Positions 1 to 6,841 of a DNA stretch of 8,977 nucleotides are shown in pieces. The stretch's first letter is position 1, and each line of letters begins with the position of its first letter. Below the pieces are notes generated by a model, which did no database searches, was not told the origin of the DNA, and worked only from the letters and a program-made list of their open reading frames with translations. This DNA comes from an uncultured Eggerthellaceae bacterium (GTDB taxonomy: Bacteria > Actinomycetota > Coriobacteriia > Coriobacteriales > Eggerthellaceae). The translations under genes and the position numbers were made by a program. The DNA lies in assembly GCA_937892845.1 (NCBI GenBank), contig CALBGP010000007.1, positions 1-8,977 of the forward strand, given 5' to 3'.

Positions 1-54
1 CATATCCATACTCGGTTGAATAATTGAGCAGACACACATTTTGTCCGCTAACCC
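1..54 (+). repeat. Left arm of a 54-bp perfect terminal inverted repeat
   Basis: Bases 1-54 are the exact reverse complement of 8924-8977, and identity stops at base 55 (C here, where the other arm would need G). Read into the window, all three frames meet stops at 17-27 (TGA, TAA, TGA), so no gene continues inward through the repeat. Read outward, all three frames are open from within the repeat to the window edge. The arm contains an imperfect dyad at 28-48 with 7-base half-sites around a 7-base centre. It may be the tip of a longer repeat, such as an insertion sequence lying outside, or a contig-end overlap. No family is assigned. Confidence 0.95.
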
Positions 55-88
55 CACATTGCATCACCTCCCACCCACACCATCCCAT

Positions 89-119
89 GCAAACGAAAAG
101 GGCCGCTGGTCAGCGGCCC
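89..119 (-). terminator. Rho-independent terminator of the Pro/Gln-rich membrane protein gene
   Basis: A perfect 8-bp GC-rich stem (GGGCCGCT at 100-107, AGCGGCCC at 112-119) closes a 4-base loop. On the minus strand it is followed by TTTTCGTTT. It starts about 25 bases after the stop of the minus-strand gene ending at 144, where its terminator is expected. The bases between it and the left repeat (55-88) hold nothing recognisable. Confidence 0.85.
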
Positions 120-143
120 ATGCAAATCCATCTCAGATAAAAC

Positions 144-587
144 CTATTTATCCTTGGTTGAAACAAGAAGCAGGATACCCGAAACAAGGCTTCCGAAAAT
201 CAACGTCAAAACACCGAAAAGCACGGTATTGGCTTTCTTCCCCTTATAGATGCCCCAAGACCACCATGCCATAGGGACAAGCCAGAACAAAGGAACGATC
301 AGAAATGCATTGATTACACAGCTCACAATGATGAAGATGAACGCAACCATGCGCAACGTACGATCACGGTCGGAAACAGGATAATACACGCCCGATGGCG
401 GCAATGGAGCGGCGTAAGGCTGCTGATACGGTTGAGCGGGCTGATAGGGCTGAGCACCCTGATAGGGTTGAGCAGGTTGCTGGTACGGCTGCCCCTGTAC
501 AGCGGGCTGTTGGAACTGAACCGGCTGAGCGGGCTGCGGTGCCGGAGCAGGCTGTACAGGCTGTTGGGGCTGAGACTGTTGATCCAT
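144..587 (-). CDS. Small Pro/Gln/Tyr-rich membrane protein of unknown function
   Basis: The protein has 147 aa if it starts at the ATG at 587 (MDQQSQPQQP). An in-frame TTG at 644 gives 19 more residues, but it lies inside the preceding terminator hairpin, so the ATG is preferred; its ribosome site is weak. Residues 1-70 are low complexity, dominated by Pro, Gln, Ala and Tyr, with repeated QPYQ and AQPYQ units, and contain no Cys. Residues about 78-113 form a long hydrophobic stretch, enough for one or two membrane helices, with a tryptophan cluster (FWLVPMAWWSWGIY). After a basic GKK loop, residues about 121-142 form a last helix, followed by a short STKDK tail. This suggests a disordered, probably cytoplasmic head on a membrane anchor. 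It is a monocistronic unit between two terminators. I do not recognise a named family; being a real gene is fairly sure, its function is unknown. Confidence 0.8.
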   Translation of the reverse strand: MDQQSQPQQPVQPAPAPQPAQPVQFQQPAVQGQPYQQPAQPYQGAQPYQPAQPYQQPYAAPLPPSGVYYPVSDRDRTLRMVAFIFIIVSCVINAFLIVPLFWLVPMAWWSWGIYKGKKANTVLFGVLTLIFGSLVSGILLLVSTKDK

Positions 588-614
588 TGCACATCCATTC
601 ACGAATAGAGAAAA

Positions 615-644
615 TTGGGCCGTCGGATAATTCCGACAGCCCAA
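615..644 (-). terminator. Terminator of the ileS-lspA-rluD operon
   Basis: A 13-bp stem with a 4-base TAAT/ATTA loop lies 75 bases after the rluD stop. On the minus strand it has one G.U pair and is followed by TTTTCTCTATT. On the plus strand the same position is a C-A mismatch, and no T run follows, so it works for leftward transcription. A TATGAT hexamer just upstream (minus strand, 649-644) could be a -10 box for the next gene, but it has no good -35. Confidence 0.85.
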
Positions 645-719
645 TCATACCCCAAGTACAGTGATTTGATAGAAATTTGAACCGACGAGGATCCAAGCAA
701 TCCAACAAGAACCGTCACG

Positions 720-1673
720 CTATTCCCGTGCCTTCAAGGCATCGATGACCGCCTGGAGGTCGTCGGGGAGAGAATCCTCGAAGTGAAGCCTTTCCCCAGT
801 TGCAGGATGGGTGAAGTCCACCTTATAGGAATGAAGGAATTGGCGCTCAAGACCAAGATTGTCTTTCTTTTTCCAGCCGTACACCGGATCGCCCACGCAA
901 GGATGCTTGATGTACTCCATATGAACGCGAATCTGATGGGTACGACCCGTGAACAGCTTGCAATCGATGAGCGTGTAACCATCGTCATTGCGGCCTGGCT
1001 CAAAACGCCGCAATACGGTGAATGTGGTCACTGAGGAACGGGCGTTTTCCTTGTCGGAAACGGTCATGCGCAGCCGTTCTTTGTCGCTCCTGGAAATGGG
1101 TGCATCGATGTATCCCGTGTCAAGGGGAATCCATCCATGCACAAGCGCAAGATAATGCCTATCAACATCCCTCGTACGAATATCGTCCATGAGAGCCAAG
1201 CCAACCTCATCGGTTTTAGCAGCAAGCATCAATCCGCTCGTATCCCGATCCAGCCTGTGAACGATTCCCAGACGATCGTGCTCACCTTGGACATTGCACA
1301 AATGATCCTTGCCGCAATGGGCAATGAGCGCGTTGACGAGCGTATCGCCGTAATGCCCCTCGGAGGGATGGCACACGAGACCTGCCTGCTTGCAGAGCAC
1401 AAGCAGGTAATCATCTTCATAACGAATGTCGAGCGGTATCTCTGCGGCCGAAAGCTCGGGAACGGTTGGATCTTCGTACTCATCGTACTCCACAACATCG
1501 CGGTAGCGCACAGTCGAACTTTTACGCGCAACACGCCCGTTGATGCAAACGCACCCATCGGCCACATATCGAGCTGCAATGGACCTTGTGGGGTACAGCC
1601 CCTCAGCCGCCATGAATGCATCCAGGCGCATCCCGTCGCAAGACTCATTTACATAAGCAGAAGCACTACCCAC
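720..1673 (-). CDS. rluD: RluA/RluD-family 23S rRNA pseudouridine synthase
   Basis: This enzyme isomerises specific uridines to pseudouridine, probably in 23S rRNA; the exact target cannot be read from the sequence. With a GTG start at 1673 it has 317 aa, usual for the family. An N-terminal S4 RNA-binding domain covers about residues 16-62 (RLDAFMAAEG to RDVVEY). The catalytic domain follows, with the signature HRLDRDTSGLM, whose first Asp (about residue 142) is the family's catalytic nucleophile, and the later GRTHQIRVHM motif. The start is uncertain: GTGs at 1682 and 1727 are in frame. I chose 1673 because it gives an 8-bp overlap with the lspA stop, matching the ileS-lspA junction. It is the last gene of the operon. 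The same ileS, lspA, rluD-like (ylyB) order is known from Bacillus. The choice between RluD and other S4-containing RluA members is not settled. Confidence 0.93.
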   Translation of the reverse strand: MGSASAYVNESCDGMRLDAFMAAEGLYPTRSIAARYVADGCVCINGRVARKSSTVRYRDVVEYDEYEDPTVPELSAAEIPLDIRYEDDYLLVLCKQAGLVCHPSEGHYGDTLVNALIAHCGKDHLCNVQGEHDRLGIVHRLDRDTSGLMLAAKTDEVGLALMDDIRTRDVDRHYLALVHGWIPLDTGYIDAPISRSDKERLRMTVSDKENARSSVTTFTVLRRFEPGRNDDGYTLIDCKLFTGRTHQIRVHMEYIKHPCVGDPVYGWKKKDNLGLERQFLHSYKVDFTHPATGERLHFEDSLPDDLQAVIDALKARE

Positions 1674-2355
1674 GGGAACCACCCGATTCTTCGGGGTTGC
1701 ATTCCACCGGATTATGAGCCTTAACACCGCCGCCAGATTGACGTTTGGGCATGAACATGCAGATCAAAATCAGCGCAAAACCGCATGTGACACCGATATC
1801 CGCAATATTGAACACCGGGAAATCAATGAAAGTGAATTCAAGAAAATCAATGACATAGCCCTGCAGGAAACGATCTATCGCATTACCGACACCGCCCGCA
1901 AGCACCAAGCCCAACGCCGCCGATTCCACAAGCGTGGGAGGACGGAGAAAGACCTTTTCGTACATGAGGAAGAGTGCAATGATCGCCGCGCAAACAAGGA
2001 GCGAGATGATGCCGAGCATGAAAGTCGAATCCCCGAACAGACCCCACGCCATACCCGTGTTGTGGACAAGACGGAAACGCACAACGAGATAGTCAAGGGG
2101 GGAAACTTGCCCAAGCGCATACGAATTTTCGAAATACAGCTTGGTCAATCGATCGTAGAGCACCCAGACGAACGCAATCCCGAAAAATACAAGAGCACGA
2201 TCCTTGAAACCGTATCTATCCGGACGCGAAACAGCAAAATGCTCACCAGAAGGCACCGCAGAAGAAGGTCTCCCCTCCTCTGCGGTGTTCTCAATTTCAG
2301 AAGAAGCAGCCTTTGCGGCTTGAGCTTCCTGTTCGGAACCGATCACGTTATTCAC
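1666..2355 (-). CDS. lspA: Lipoprotein signal peptidase II (LspA)
   Basis: This is the membrane aspartyl protease that removes signal peptides from diacylglyceryl-modified prolipoproteins. The conserved boxes are present in order: YDRLTK (Asp about residue 68), the HNTGMAWG box, GGVGNAIDRFLQGYVIDF with catalytic Asp about 161, and FNIADIGVTCG with catalytic Asp about 186. Four membrane helices are visible, at about 55-75, 111-131, 142-158 and 187-202. The protein is 229 aa against about 160 usual, because roughly 50 polar, acidic, Ala/Ser/Glu-rich residues precede the first helix; a short basic tail follows the last. The GTG start at 2355 overlaps the ileS stop by 8 bp. Another GTG at 2346 is possible, and an ATG at 2424 would lie well inside ileS. 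Neither GTG has a clear ribosome site, so translation coupled to ileS is likely. Confidence 0.95.
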   Translation of the reverse strand: MNNVIGSEQEAQAAKAASSEIENTAEEGRPSSAVPSGEHFAVSRPDRYGFKDRALVFFGIAFVWVLYDRLTKLYFENSYALGQVSPLDYLVVRFRLVHNTGMAWGLFGDSTFMLGIISLLVCAAIIALFLMYEKVFLRPPTLVESAALGLVLAGGVGNAIDRFLQGYVIDFLEFTFIDFPVFNIADIGVTCGFALILICMFMPKRQSGGGVKAHNPVECNPEESGGSRG

Positions 2356-5188
2356 CCATACCGGAAAGCACTGCCGCGCAGCGGGCGCACACATCAGGGT
2401 GAGCAGCATCCGAGCCGAGTTCACGATGATTCCAGCAACGCGGGCATTTAGCCGCAGTCGTTTTCGTCACTTCGGCAGCTGCCTCTTCCCCGCCTTCTTC
2501 AACAACAACCTCCGCGACAATGAAGAACTCTTCGAGCTCAGCGGCGGTGAAGCGAGACAGGGCAGACACAACCTGAGCAGGAGCAGTGATGCGCAATGCA
2601 GCTTCCTGGCTCTTATTGATGATCTTCTCGTTACGGGCGTCCTCGATTGCCTTGGTAACGACATCGCGGACATCGAGCAGCGCGGCGAAGGAAGCCGAGA
2701 GATCCTCTGCATCCTCACCCAAACCGGGAACGAAGTCCTTGACAGACGGCCATCCGGCAAGCTGAACGCTCGAAGGACGACCCTCGCGATTACGCATGGC
2801 TTCCGGATAATGCTCCCAAACCTCATCGCACGTGAAGGAGAGAATGGGGCTCATGACGCGCACAAGAACCTCCAGGATGTTCATGAGAACAGTCTGCGCA
2901 CTGCGACGACGCGGCGAATCGGGGGCTTCGGCATACAGTCGATCCTTGATGACATCCATGTAGACTGCCGACAAATCGGTGACTACATAGTCATACAGGG
3001 CACGGAACACCTGATGGAAATGATACTCATCATAACCACGCTCAACGTCGCCGAGCAGCTGGGCAAGACGAAGCATTGCCCATTTATCGATGGATTCCAA
3101 GTCCTCCCAATTGCGAACCATATCCTTCGCATCGTCGAAATCATAGAGATTGGCCAGCAGGAAACGGAAGGTATTACGGAAGCGCCTATACGCGTCAGAG
3201 GTACGCGTGAGAATGTTATCGGAAATGCTCACGTCCACCGAGTAGTCAGTGGAAGCAACCCACAGGCGCAAAACGTCAGCTCCGTATTTGTTGATCACTT
3301 CTGCGGGATCGACGCCGTTGCCCAGAGATTTGGACATCTTGCGACCCTCTTCGTCAACCGTGAATCCGCAGCACATGACAGCCTTGTAGGGAGAAGAGCC
3401 GAACGCGCCCACACCGCAGAGCAGGGAACTCTGGAACCAGCCGCGATGCTGGTCGGAACCCTCGAGATAGAGATCAGCGGGCCAACGCAGATGATCCTCT
3501 TCGGCGCGGTGTCTCAGGACGCCCACGTGCGAAACACCGGACTCCCACCAAACATCGAGAATATCCTTCTCAGGGATGACGTCCTTGCATCCGCATGCAG
3601 GGCAGCAGGTGTCTTCGGGCAGATACTCGGCAGGTTTCTTGGTAAACCACGCATCAGCGCCTTCGCGATTGAAGAGGTCGATGACAGCATCGAACGTTTC
3701 TTCCGTTGCCACGGTTTCGCCGCACGCAGCACACTTGAACACGGGGATGGGAACGCCCCAGCTACGCTGGCGGGAAATGCACCAGTCAGGTCGATCGGCA
3801 ACCATGGCGCCGATGCGGTTGGCACCCCATTCAGGGATGAATTGGATCTTGTTGCGGATCTGATCGGTTGCCGCATCGCGCAAACCAGTCTTATCCATCG
3901 AGACGAACCACTGATCGGTGGCGCGGAAGATGACAGGCTGATGGCAGCGCCAGCAGTGCGGATAGCTGTGGTTGATATCCATACGGCCGGCGAGAACACC
4001 CTGCTCATCAAGCCACTTGATGATTTCAGGATTGGCCTCATCGGTATCCATGCCAGCGAAATGAGGCACCATGTCCATGAATCGGCCATCGTCATCAACG
4101 GGCATGACGATATCCACGCCGAATTCCATGGAAACCAAGTAGTCATCGACACCATGTCCGCCAGCGGTATGGACTGCGCCGGTACCCGCTTCGAGGGTAA
4201 CATGGTCGCCCCAGATGATGCGTCCGACACGATCCTGCATGATGGGGCATACGTAGGTGATGCCGCCGAATTGGTTGCCCTTCATGATGACGGGTTCGCC
4301 ACCATCGCAAACAACCTCGTAATTCTGCCAACCAAGGGTTTCCGCAACCTGGCCAACCAATTCATGAGCGAACAGCAGATAGGAGCCATCCACCTTGACC
4401 ATGCAGTAATCAAGGTCGGGACCAAGGGAAACCGAGGTATTCGCAGGAAGGGTCCAAGGGGTCGTGGTCCAGATCAGCACATAGGCATCGCCCTGATTCA
4501 CGCCCGCCTTAGCAAAGGGCTCGGGGATTTCGTTGAGCAGGAATTTCACAAAAATGGACGGGGACTTCTCATCACCGTACTCAATTTCAGCTTCGGCCAG
4601 AGCGGTATGGCAATGCTTGCACCAATGAATGGGCTTGCGGCCGCGATACACGGCGCCGTCAAGGTACATCTTCTTGAAGACTTCAACATTGGCGCTTTCG
4701 AAGGAAGGCTGGAAGGTCAAATACGGACGATCCCAGTCGGCATTGACACCGAGACGCTTGAAACCCTCACGTTGCACATCGACGAAACGTTCAGCCCATT
4801 CGCGACACAGCTCGCGCACCTTGGACTGCGGCAATTCGCGCATCTTTTCAGTGCCGAGCTTCTTTTCAACCTCATGCTCGATAGGCTGACCATGGCAGTC
4901 CCAGCCCGGGATATAGGGGGTGTAGAAACCCCGCTGGGCATGGGACTTAACAACGAAGTCCTTAAGGATCTTATTAAACGAATGACCGATATGGATGGGT
5001 CCATTCGCATACGGAGGACCATCATGGAGGATGAAGGGCTGTCCGTCTTTATTCTTCTCCAGGACCCTGTGATAGATATCTTCCTCAGCCCACTTCGCCA
5101 AGCGTTTAGGCTCGTTTTCAGGCAGATTCGCGCGCATGGCGAAGTCTGTCTTCGGGAGGTTCATGGAATGCTTGTAATCGTTTCCCAT
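2348..5188 (-). CDS. ileS: Isoleucyl-tRNA synthetase
   Basis: A 946-aa cytoplasmic class I synthetase that attaches isoleucine to tRNA-Ile and edits misactivated valine. The HIGH signature is at residues 66-69 (GPIHIGHSFNK) and KMSKS at 617-621. The CP1 editing domain includes WTTTPWTLPAN and HTAGGHGVDDY (340-350), retaining the editing Asp at 349; Gly 343 stands where Pro is usual. Two Cys pairs in the core (486/489 and 529/532) and a C-terminal Cys4 knuckle (915, 918, 934, 937; CPRCW) are probable zinc sites. The start is the ATG at 5188, preceded by GGAG at 7 bases; the frame stays open to 5245, but that extension has no ribosome site and is not conserved in style. It is the first gene of the operon with lspA and rluD. 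No T-box leader was found. Confidence 0.98.
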   Translation of the reverse strand: MGNDYKHSMNLPKTDFAMRANLPENEPKRLAKWAEEDIYHRVLEKNKDGQPFILHDGPPYANGPIHIGHSFNKILKDFVVKSHAQRGFYTPYIPGWDCHGQPIEHEVEKKLGTEKMRELPQSKVRELCREWAERFVDVQREGFKRLGVNADWDRPYLTFQPSFESANVEVFKKMYLDGAVYRGRKPIHWCKHCHTALAEAEIEYGDEKSPSIFVKFLLNEIPEPFAKAGVNQGDAYVLIWTTTPWTLPANTSVSLGPDLDYCMVKVDGSYLLFAHELVGQVAETLGWQNYEVVCDGGEPVIMKGNQFGGITYVCPIMQDRVGRIIWGDHVTLEAGTGAVHTAGGHGVDDYLVSMEFGVDIVMPVDDDGRFMDMVPHFAGMDTDEANPEIIKWLDEQGVLAGRMDINHSYPHCWRCHQPVIFRATDQWFVSMDKTGLRDAATDQIRNKIQFIPEWGANRIGAMVADRPDWCISRQRSWGVPIPVFKCAACGETVATEETFDAVIDLFNREGADAWFTKKPAEYLPEDTCCPACGCKDVIPEKDILDVWWESGVSHVGVLRHRAEEDHLRWPADLYLEGSDQHRGWFQSSLLCGVGAFGSSPYKAVMCCGFTVDEEGRKMSKSLGNGVDPAEVINKYGADVLRLWVASTDYSVDVSISDNILTRTSDAYRRFRNTFRFLLANLYDFDDAKDMVRNWEDLESIDKWAMLRLAQLLGDVERGYDEYHFHQVFRALYDYVVTDLSAVYMDVIKDRLYAEAPDSPRRRSAQTVLMNILEVLVRVMSPILSFTCDEVWEHYPEAMRNREGRPSSVQLAGWPSVKDFVPGLGEDAEDLSASFAALLDVRDVVTKAIEDARNEKIINKSQEAALRITAPAQVVSALSRFTAAELEEFFIVAEVVVEEGGEEAAAEVTKTTAAKCPRCWNHRELGSDAAHPDVCARCAAVLSGMGE

Positions 5189-5201
5189 CGTGTACTCCGA
5201 C

Positions 5202-5250
5202 CTTTCATGTACTGTACTTTCAACACAAGTCATTCTATTGTACATGAAAG
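5202..5250 (-). promoter_or_regulatory. ileS upstream region with an 11-bp inverted repeat and a -10-like hexamer
   Basis: CTTTCATGTAC (5202-5212) and its exact reverse complement GTACATGAAAG (5240-5250) flank 27 bases. On the minus strand TACAAT (5242-5237) resembles a -10 box and partly lies in the outer arm, about 50 bases before the ileS ATG. No good -35 is seen at 17 bases from it. A second possible promoter, TTGACT (5294-5289) with TTTAGG 17 bases on, is weak. GTAC recurs four times between here and the ribosome site. The dyad could be an operator or a leader hairpin; which depends on where transcription starts. Confidence 0.4.
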
Positions 5251-5369
5251 CCGGACCGCTTACGGCCTAAACCGCACACACGGGCGAAAGTCAAAAGAAG
5301 GCTCACGAACAGGCACGATAGCCAGCGTGATGAACACGTGATGAATGCACACCGCCCAAGAGGAAGAAT

Positions 5370-5396
5370 GCAGCAGAAAAAATGCTGCGATATAAT
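5370..5396 (+). promoter_or_regulatory. Probable promoter of the DegV-family gene
   Basis: A consensus TATAAT lies at 5391-5396, 48 bases before the DegV ATG. The expected -35 position has no good match to TTGACA. Just upstream, GCAGCA (5370-5375) and TGCTGC (5383-5388) form a perfect 6-bp inverted repeat around a 7-base A-rich centre, filling the spacer between -35 and -10. That placement could suit a repressor or activator site. Its A-rich loop and lack of a downstream T run argue against a terminator. Confidence 0.5.
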
Positions 5397-5443
5397 ATGT
5401 TTATTGCGCTGATGCAACCGAATAACGAAGGAGGTTCGCGCTT

Positions 5444-6313
5444 ATGACATTTAGAATTCTGACAGATTCTGCCTGCAATTTGACAGAAACGATGATCGAT
5501 GAATTCGAATTGGAAGTTCTTCCGCTCACGTTCATGGTCGATGGCGAAGAGCACCAAAGCTACCTCAAAGGTCGCAAGACGGATTTGAAGCAGTTCTACA
5601 CCATGATGCGAGAGGGAAAGATGATCACCACATCCCTCCCCAAGCTTGACGCAAGCGAAGCTACCATCAGATCTATGGCAGAAGCCAGGGACGACGTGCT
5701 CTACATCGGATTCTCCAGCGGGCTGTCGGGAACGTTCGGCGCTATAGATCTGCTGATAGAAGAAATCAAAAAGGATTATCCGGACCAGACTTTCATCTCG
5801 ATTGATTCGCGAGCAGCCAGCGGCGGACAGGGACTTCTCGTCTACCTCGCGTGCCAAAAGAAAAAATCCGGTGCCACGCTTGAAGAAACAGCAGCCTATG
5901 TCGAGACCATGAAGGACAAAATCTGCCATTGGTTCACCGTGGATGATCTCATGTTCCTGTTCCGCGGTGGTCGCGTGAGCAAAACCAGCGCATGGGCAGG
6001 CACCATGCTCAACATCAAACCGGTTCTGCACGTTGATGACGAGGGAAAGCTGATCCCCATGGAAAAGATGCGCGGACGCAGAAAGGCCGTCAAAGCCCTC
6101 GTCGATCATATGGAGAAAACAGCCGATCGACCCATAGAAGGTCCCATTTTCATCACACACGGTGATTGCATAGAGGACGTGCAGTATCTCGAAGAACTCA
6201 TAACCGAGCAATTCGGCCCAGTTGACTTTGTCGAAAACTACATCGATCCGGTCATCGGTGCCCATTCCGGGCCGGGTACGCTGGCTCTGTTCTTCATCGG
6301 AGCGCATAAGTAA
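5444..6313 (+). CDS. DegV/FakB-family fatty-acid-binding protein
   Basis: A 289-aa soluble protein of the DegV family. Characterised members (FakB) bind a fatty acid and present it to the kinase FakA for phosphorylation, feeding exogenous fatty acids into phospholipids. Family blocks are all visible: TDSACNL (7-13), TTSLP (62-66), SSGLSGTFGA (91-100), DSRAASGGQGLL (121-132), LFRGGRVSK (172-180), GRRKAVKAL (211-219) and the C-terminal IGAHSGPGTLALFFIG (271-286). The Ser/Thr and His-Ser positions in these blocks line the lipid carboxylate site in known structures. The length is typical. AGGAGG lies 9 bases before the ATG. It is the only plus-strand gene, divergent from ileS and convergent with dut, and appears monocistronic. 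No fakA gene is in the window, so the role in fatty acid use is inferred from family only. Confidence 0.95.
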   Translation: MTFRILTDSACNLTETMIDEFELEVLPLTFMVDGEEHQSYLKGRKTDLKQFYTMMREGKMITTSLPKLDASEATIRSMAEARDDVLYIGFSSGLSGTFGAIDLLIEEIKKDYPDQTFISIDSRAASGGQGLLVYLACQKKKSGATLEETAAYVETMKDKICHWFTVDDLMFLFRGGRVSKTSAWAGTMLNIKPVLHVDDEGKLIPMEKMRGRRKAVKALVDHMEKTADRPIEGPIFITHGDCIEDVQYLEELITEQFGPVDFVENYIDPVIGAHSGPGTLALFFIGAHK

Positions 6314-6322
6314 TCGCTTTGA

Positions 6323-6358
6323 ACGAAAACACCCGGCAATCTTGCCGGGTGTTTTCGT
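6323..6358. terminator. Bidirectional terminator between degV-family gene and dut
   Basis: A perfect 17-bp stem with a 2-base loop carries a GC-rich core (ACCCGGCAA with TTGCCGGGT), flanked by an A run on the left and a T run on the right. Each strand therefore has a GC hairpin followed by TGTTTTCG. It lies 9 bases after the DegV stop and about 11 bases past the dut stop, serving both converging transcripts. Confidence 0.95.
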
Positions 6359-6369
6359 CAGAATATCGG

Positions 6370-6816
6370 CTAATGAACGCCGCTGCTTCCGAACCCCCCT
6401 GAACCCCGTTCGGTGTCATCGAGCGCATCTACGCACGTCCATGCAACGTGTTCAACTTTCTGTATCACAAGCTGGGCAATTCGATCGCCAGGCTCTACGA
6501 CAAACTCATGCTCTGGGTCCAAATTGATAAGGATCACCTTGATTTCACCACGGTAATGACTGTCTATCAAGCCGGGGGTGTTCAGCACAGTCACCCCGTG
6601 CTTTGCGGCAAGCCCGCTGCGGGGTTGAACGAAACCTGCAAATCCCTCAGGAATAGCTAAAGCAATACCAGTCGAAACCAAAGCCCGCCCAAATGGCTTG
6701 AGGACAACACGCTCAACGGAACGAAGATCAACCCCGGCATCACCGGGATAGGCATATGAGGGACACACCGCTGATTGGTCAAGAATCTTTATGGACACTT
6801 CGATGGAAGCTGACAC
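6370..6816 (-). CDS. dut: Deoxyuridine 5'-triphosphate nucleotidohydrolase (dUTPase)
   Basis: This enzyme hydrolyses dUTP to dUMP and pyrophosphate, keeping uracil out of DNA and supplying the thymidylate precursor. All five trimeric dUTPase motifs are present in order: PGDAGVDL (24-31), PRSGLAAKHGV (65-75), GLIDSHYRGEI (82-92, catalytic Asp 85 and uracil-contacting Tyr 88), PGDRIAQLVI (109-118) and the C-terminal RGSGGFGSSG (137-146), the arm that closes over the phosphates. The GTG start at 6816 gives 148 aa, the usual length, with AAGG about 7 bases upstream; TTG starts at 6825 and 6831 are in frame but less likely. It lies 25 bases after the nrdR stop and is probably cotranscribed with it. 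Confidence 0.96.
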   Translation of the reverse strand: MSASIEVSIKILDQSAVCPSYAYPGDAGVDLRSVERVVLKPFGRALVSTGIALAIPEGFAGFVQPRSGLAAKHGVTVLNTPGLIDSHYRGEIKVILINLDPEHEFVVEPGDRIAQLVIQKVEHVAWTCVDALDDTERGSGGFGSSGVH

Positions 6817-6841
6817 AGGCAAACCTTTCAAATCTAAACAG

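Noticed and set aside
41..274. A 77-codon plus-strand frame at the left end
   Set aside because: It runs through the minus-strand terminator and opposite the membrane protein gene, has no ribosome site and no recognisable content.
144..644. Longer form of the membrane protein starting at the TTG at 644
   Set aside because: The added residues are encoded by the operon terminator hairpin and have no ribosome site.
1714..2451. A 245-codon plus-strand open frame opposite lspA
   Set aside because: It has low-complexity, charged composition with no domain, and lies antisense to a clear lspA.
3576..3863. A 95-codon plus-strand frame opposite the zinc-site region of ileS
   Set aside because: Antisense shadow without a ribosome site or domain.
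2399..5341. A 980-codon open frame on the plus strand opposite ileS
   Set aside because: It mirrors ileS over its full length and has no recognisable domain. It is explained by codon bias in ileS leaving few antisense stops; ileS carries every expected motif.
5326..5345. Tandem CGTGATGAA copies 11 bases apart, considered as an iteron or operator
   Set aside because: Only two 9-base copies, far from either promoter, with no third copy or associated gene; likely chance.
5235..5417. A 60-codon minus-strand frame upstream of ileS, considered as a leader peptide
   Set aside because: It has no ribosome site, no run of isoleucine codons and no attenuator hairpin before ileS.
5189..5443. T-box riboswitch upstream of ileS
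   Set aside because: No TGGNACC-type core or stem I pattern is present on the minus strand, and no terminator hairpin precedes the gene.
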